NCBI GenBank assembly: GCA_015039465.1 | Contig: MU130417.1 | Span: forward strand, 1 to 62,021 | Reading direction: 5' to 3' | From: Phlegmacium glaucopus | Taxonomy: Eukaryota; Basidiomycota; Agaricomycetes; Agaricales; Cortinariaceae | DNA length: 62,021 nt | In this document: positions 57,483 to 62,021 of the stretch, piece after piece | Position numbering within the stretch: the first letter of the stretch is position 1 | Layout: every line of letters starts with the position of its first letter | Position numbers and translations under genes: made by a program | Notes under the pieces: model-generated | What the model was told of the DNA's origin: nothing | The model's input: the letters and a program-made list of their open reading frames with translations, nothing else | Database searches by the model: none

Positions 57483-57960
57483 CTGTGGAGGAGCAGCATA
57501 TTGAGCAGGAGCAGGAACAGTTATATTCTGACCTCTACCTCTACCTCTGCCTCTACCTCTGCCTCTACCACGTGGTGGAAAAGGAGGCAATGCATGAAAT
57601 GCTGCAGCCAAAGCAGGAGGAAAATTATTGTAGACTCTAGAAGCAGGAGCAGGAGCAGGAGCAGGAGCACTTTGCTCAAGATGAGCCAAAGCAACCAACT
57701 GTGCTTCCAAATTTATAGGAAGATGTGCAGGAGGAGGGACAGGTGCAGGTGCAGTAGGCATTCTGCAATATTCAGGGCTCTCAAGAAACCTTTGATCACG
57801 CTCATTTTGTTGAGCAGTTGTTCTAACTTGTTCTGGAGTAGTTTGAGGTGTTTGATCTCTATCCCTATGGAATTCAATTAAATAGATAAATTTAAAATTT
57901 AAAATTTAAAACATACATAGCATCTGGCTCAGCCATTCTGATGTCTTCTGGAGTAGATGG

Positions 57961-58388
57961 ATGTGTTTGATCCCTAATAATTTATTTATTTTTAAAAAAG
58001 TCCAATATTCAATCAATTAATCAACTTACATTTTTTTGTTTTTTTTTGGTTTTTAATTTAAAAAATCAAGGAATTGTTTTGTTTTCTTCAGAATGCTCTG
58101 TCTTTCCAAGCAGCTGAGTAACCTAAAAAGAGGAAGAGCTGGGAATGATGAAGCAGTTCAAGTCAACAGCCACTTGACACTGCTACTATTCTACTTGTTT
58201 TTTTTTCTTACTAACTACCAAGCTACACTAACCCAGGGTCCAAATGGTTGTCCCAGGTGAAGACTACTAACAGTCAACCTTCCCAGTGGTATTCACCCAA
58301 GTGGGCCACCCAATGCCAGGGGATACAGAAAAGCTACACTAAAACTAACACTTCCACAGTGATTAGGTCCCTGTAAAGGCTCTGTTTA
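57961..58388. other. Unassigned spacer left of the mariner element
   Basis: AT-rich, possible upstream exons of the proline-rich gene (a GTAAGTTGATTAATTG donor near 58030 on the minus strand). Otherwise nothing recognised. Confidence 0.3.
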
Positions 58389-59628
58389 CAGTGCTTTGCA
58401 TAAGTAATTGCCGCTGTCATTTTTGCCACACATGTTTATTTGGTTCTAATGTGACCATGAGTCACTTACGGTCCGATGTGCCATCGCTCAATTAGGATTT
58501 AACATATGAGAAAGCAATGAAAATGAAGAGTGTATATTCAATAACCTATGTAACTCTCACTATTTACTCATCAGAAACATAATAGCCACAGTTCAGGATC
58601 CATGATTCTGCCATCTCCGGGGTCAAAGAGTCAGCAGCTTGGCGAATTAACCAAGGACGGCATTTGGGATTCACTGCTTGTGCTTCGTGTCGTTGGAGCC
58701 AAGCTTTGAGAGAGTGGAATGACTGTTCTATTGGGTTGAAATTGGGAGAGTATGGAGGTGGCCAGGGTATGGGTTTAACTTTGGGGCCTAGATAAATAAG
58801 CCAAAGGTGGCCATTGATAATGACCCAAACTTACTACTTGCTCCCAGAGAAATTTAAGGAATTTTTCCTTATTAACAGAACCTTTGAAGATATCAAGAGT
58901 GATGTATCCATTGCATGTGAACGCAGGTAGCACAGAGTATTGCTGTCCTCAGGTGAATAACTCCCTGCGCACACATGCCCGACCAACTTCTGCCTATCCT
59001 CTGGTTCATTGATTGGTACAATCATCAACACTGGACTCATCCAACCAGACACAATATTCAGCTGGAATATCCCCATGGACTGCTTGCCAGGTCGCACAGA
59101 GAAGTTTGTTATGCTCAACAGCCTCTGGTGCGACTTGTTTGTTGGCAATAGCTAGACGCTGTAGGGTGCGAGAAATGGTGGCTAGGCAGACATCAATGTC
59201 CCGGTTTTTGATCAGAGCCGTTTGAATCTCATCTAGGTAAAGGACAGAGTGCGCTTGCAGAATGGAGGTGATGTAGTTGGTATCGCCAGTATCCAAGGCA
59301 CGTGGGCAAGCGTGAATTTGAGCAAAAGGGTTGGAAACGACGCCATGTTCACATTCATAATGAAGGACATTACGCACAGTTCGCTCGCAGCAACCAGCAA
59401 GATCTGCAATCTCAACTGTGCTCTTGCCCATTTCATTCTTCCACACCACAATCCGCTCATGCATTGCCTTGGGCATGTGAGGTCCTTTGGGTGCCATAGA
59501 TCGAGCTTTGTCAACAGAGACGTGAAGCAAGAATCTTTGCATACTTGAATGGACCAATTTGGAAGGACCCTTTGTCACACTGGGACCAGACAGCAAAATG
59601 ATGCAGCAATTACTTATACAAAGCACTG
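58389..59628 (-). mobile_element. Tc1/mariner element, both ends present
   Basis: Terminal inverted repeats CAGTGCTTTGCATAAGTAAT at the left and CAGTGCTTTGTATAAGTAAT at the right (reverse-complemented) are flanked by TA on both sides (58387-58388 and 59629-59630). The length of 1,240 bp is normal for the superfamily. Confidence 0.92.
58565..59500 (-). pseudogene. Tc1/mariner-type DDE_3 transposase
   Basis: Start MAPKGPHMPKAMHERIVVW, helix-turn-helix region STVEIADLAGCCERTVRNVL, TLQRLAIANK, and first catalytic Asp in YCVWLDESSVDD. Then a TGA at 59006-59008 (minus) falls at an Arg position in TNQ/TRG. Frameshifted remains include ILFIKGSV-like sequence and the C-terminal SPNFNPIEQSFHSLKAWLQR near 58690-58730, which holds the final acidic residue. 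The middle Asp segment is too damaged to place. Confidence 0.9.
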
Positions 59629-59719
59629 TAATGTGCAAGGGCTAGGGATAATCACCCTCACACACTCCCTTAACCCTGGGATCCGGGTCTCTTAAGAGTA
59701 TAGAGGAAGAGGGGCTTTT
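59629..59719. other. Junction sequence
   Basis: Short unique segment between the mariner element and the MITE. No feature. Confidence 0.3.
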
Positions 59720-60234
59720 GAGGACTTTACACTCCCCCACATTGTCTGGCCAGAATTCTGCCAGACTGACCAGACTCCGCCGGACTTCCACCGGACTCCA
59801 GAACAGTCCGGTCAGAGTCCGGTCAGAGTCCGGTGGAAGTCCAGTGGAAGTCTGGGGGAAGTCTGGGGGAAGTCTGGGGGAAGTACAAACATGCCTGTAT
59901 CCCCTCCTAACCTAAGAACACACTACCACGTGGACAGAAAATATCCCTATCCCTAAATATTAATCCTAAGCCCTAAATCTAAATATAACCCTAAGGCTAA
60001 CCTCTAAATCTAAATATAACCCTAAATTCTATCAAAAGTCTGGTGGATGTCCGGTGGAAGTCCGGCGGACTGTGACCAGACATACAGTTCAGGCATTTTT
60101 CTACTTTCACCAGACTCTGACCGGACTCTCACCGGACTCTCACCGGACTTTTACCAGAATTTTAGTGGAGTCCGCCGGACTTTTGGCAGTCCACCGGACT
60201 CCGGCCGGACAAAGTGGGGGACTGTAAAATACAC
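59720..60234. mobile_element. CCGG-family MITE without matching TSD
   Basis: GAGGACTTTACACTCCCCCA...GGGGGACTGTAAAATACAC, 515 bp, reverse orientation. The left 8-mer (GGGCTTTT) and right 8-mer (CATCCAGT) differ, unlike the other full copies. Confidence 0.88.
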
Positions 60235-62021
60235 CATCCAGTCCAGTACCTCCACCAACATTTAGCAACCAATTTGCAAACTCCTGCATCTCTGGAGATT
60301 GTTCAAGACGCATATTCTCTTGTAGGTAATGAATTTCAACATTCTGCCAAAGTGGGCTTCGTCTGATAGATGCTGCCACAACCTGCTGTCTACTGCCATG
60401 AGGGATCACTGGAAGTGTTTGTCTAAAGTCACCACCAAACAACACAGTGATTCCACCAAATGGAGCATCAATACCAAGAACATCCCGAAGTGTTCTATCC
60501 ACAGCATCAATGGCATACTTGTGTTGCATTGGCACTTCATCCCAGATAATAATTGATTTTTGCTGGATAACTTGGAACATATGTGAATTCCGACCAATGT
60601 TGCAGAATGAGGTGTCGTTGATTGGAATAGGAATTTTGAAACTGGAGTGAGCAGTTCTGCCACCTTCAAGAAGAAGTGATGCTATGCCTGATGATGCAAC
60701 ACAAAGAGCTATTTTTTCTTGAGCACGCACAGCAGCAGCAATCGTATTACAGACAAATGTTTTTCCACAACCACCTACACTGTGCAAAAAGAACATTTTG
60801 CTATTATTGTTTCCAATAGACTCCATCACTGCATCATATACTGCCCTCTGTCTGTCATTAAACAGAGCAGTATTGGCTGTGATCCTGGCAGTCATCTCTT
60901 CAATGTTATAATCAAGCTGCTCATTAAGAAGTCTGTTTCCACCCACTGCACCCCAATTGCCAGTAACTTGTGGCATATCTGCAAAATCTCTGAGCTGCTT
61001 TCCCCAAGTCTGAAGAATATGATCAATCAGATGAAGGCCATAGTCATACACTTCATCCTCAGTAAATTGATGATTCTCATATCCATAGATATGTGTGAGT
61101 CTCCCCAAGAGATCAATGCAAATATCATGTTTAAAGTCATTCCAGAGAACTCCTGGTGAAGTAGGGTTGCAGTGGAAGAGAATGGTAGCAAAGAGCATCC
61201 TAAGGGTATAACCTGTCTGCATCTCTCCTGCCTCTTGTAAACACAGTCTCCACTCCTGATCATTCTCCAGCAAACCAAGAGCATTGCATGCCTCTTTGAA
61301 AGTGGCATATTCAACACCATTGACTGTGCATAAATGAGCAAAGGAAGTTGCACCTGGAACCACAGTAAGAAGGGTTCGAAGATAAAACCGCTCCCCTGAA
61401 GATGGTGAAGCAAAATACAGCCGACCAATTGCATAGCCTTTATGTCTAGGCTTCCACTTCTTTGTCTTTGTATCATATACCCAAGTCTGAGGAAAGTTCT
61501 GATAAGTAGTGTTTCTGGCATCAGGATTGGATTCATTGATTTTAAACCAAGCAGTAAGAGCAGTGTCCCTGGTTTCACCCCTCTCCACAACCTCATCAGC
61601 ATTGTCATCTGGACCAAAGTACACCAATTGCTGATCTTCCAAATGAACAGGAAGTCGGTAAACGGTGGGTTTTTCAGCATGCATGACAAATTCAAAGATA
61701 TGATAGCAGCTTTCAACTGATCCAATGTAGCGTGCATCCAAGTACTCCTTGACTTCATCACGATTCTGATCATCACGAAACTCCAGGGTTGTGCGGTCAT
61801 GGCCTTTGTAAATGTACTTGTGAATGTACCTGACAGCTTCAACAGTAGCACAGATTTCAACATTGATATGACAATTATGTCTGGCAATCAATTAATAAAT
61901 TTAAAAAAAATTCAAGATATGCAGAAAATAACACTTACTTGGCAGAAAAATAAGGATTGTATGGAATGACATCTCTGTTGTCATATGTGTGACCATTTTT
62001 CACAACCACACGTCCATTATC
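60235..62021 (-). pseudogene. Helitron Rep-helicase (Pif1-type helicase), truncated at both ends
   Basis: It enters from the window edge with DNGRVVVKNGHTYDNRDV and YNPYFSAK. A 58-bp intron (61881-61938, minus GTAAGT...GCCAG) precedes HNCHINVEICATVEAVRYIH. The helicase has Walker A HSVGGCGKTF, FKIPIPIND, Walker B IIIWDEVPMQ, LFGGDFRQTLPVIP and LQENMRLEQSPEMQEF. Coding breaks off at GGGTGLDG, where a MITE begins, so the C-terminal helicase motifs are missing. The intact protein nicks DNA with the HUH Rep domain, off-window here, and unwinds it during rolling-circle transposition. The long uninterrupted frame suggests this copy was recently active. Confidence 0.9.
61881..61938 (-). other. Intron in the Helitron gene (58 bp)
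   Basis: Minus-strand GTAAGT donor and GCCAG acceptor. Splicing joins FSAK to HNCHINV in frame, matching other Helitron Rep proteins. Confidence 0.75.

Larger units (their letters stand above)
55935..57960 (-). pseudogene. Proline-rich / RGG-box protein gene with repeated exons, interrupted
   Basis: Minus-strand exons in order: DQTHPSTPEDIRMAEPDA (about 57960), an exon with TPEQVRTTAQQNERDQRF, then MPTAPAPVPPPAHLP, SAPAPAPAPAS, and an RGRGRGRGRG tract (about 57520). After the MITE come a short exon (PPPAPLTFAQISAQYAALAP) and its near-duplicate (PPAPLPFAEIAQQYAVFAP). Each has a GTATGTTTTAT donor and a CATTTAG acceptor, followed by MVPLHTLQ, where the giant element's end begins at 55934. Function unknown. 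RGG and Pro-rich tracts suggest RNA binding or disorder. Confidence 0.5.

Overview
The window is a repeat-dense stretch of a fungal genome, most likely a mushroom-forming basidiomycete (Agaricomycete). The evidence is short introns of about 53-60 bp with GTAAGN donors, a Ty3/gypsy chromovirus, a Ty1/copia element, Helitron Rep-helicase coding, a basidiomycete-type DDE_1 transposase with an adjacent Ulp1-like protease, and an OrsD-like zinc-finger/RecQ gene. Almost all coding capacity belongs to mobile elements or genes broken by them. I see no rRNA, no convincing tRNA and no CRISPR array.

Layout. 1-2034: non-coding repeats and a probable promoter. 2035-7449: a multi-intron locus encoding a double C2H2 zinc finger, a tyrosine-recombinase-like domain and a RecQ-type helicase. 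The helicase is broken by one in-frame TGA. 7450-8677: LTR and MITE fragments. 8678-20653 and 44842-55934: two copies of a giant, apparently non-coding element. The second copy has inverted ends with flanking 43-44 bp minisatellite arrays. Each copy carries different later insertions: a MITE, a solo LTR and a copia element in the first, and a five-deep nest in the second. 20984-25260: two unrecognised gene remnants interrupted by solo LTRs and a MITE. 25275-27587: a gypsy pol remnant and its LTR. 27590-31423: a DDE_1 transposase and a Ulp1-like protease (minus strand). 31424-38980: a decayed full-length chromovirus (minus strand). 38981-44460: Helitron fragments around an LTR-riddled unrecognised gene. 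55935-57960: a proline-rich/RGG gene broken by a MITE that itself contains a solo LTR. 58389-59628: a complete but decayed Tc1/mariner element. 59720-60234: a MITE. 60235-62021: a Helitron helicase running off the window.

Three themes tie the window together. (1) The recombinase-helicase locus could be a composite mobile system, and several of its introns share one palindromic motif. (2) At least five families of 8-bp-TSD inverted-repeat elements share the same terminal sequence (CTTTACAnTCCCCCA) but carry different palindromic sub-terminal words. (3) Decay is dominated by CpG to TpG/CpA change: conserved Arg codons have become TGA stops in all four autonomous element classes and in the RecQ gene.
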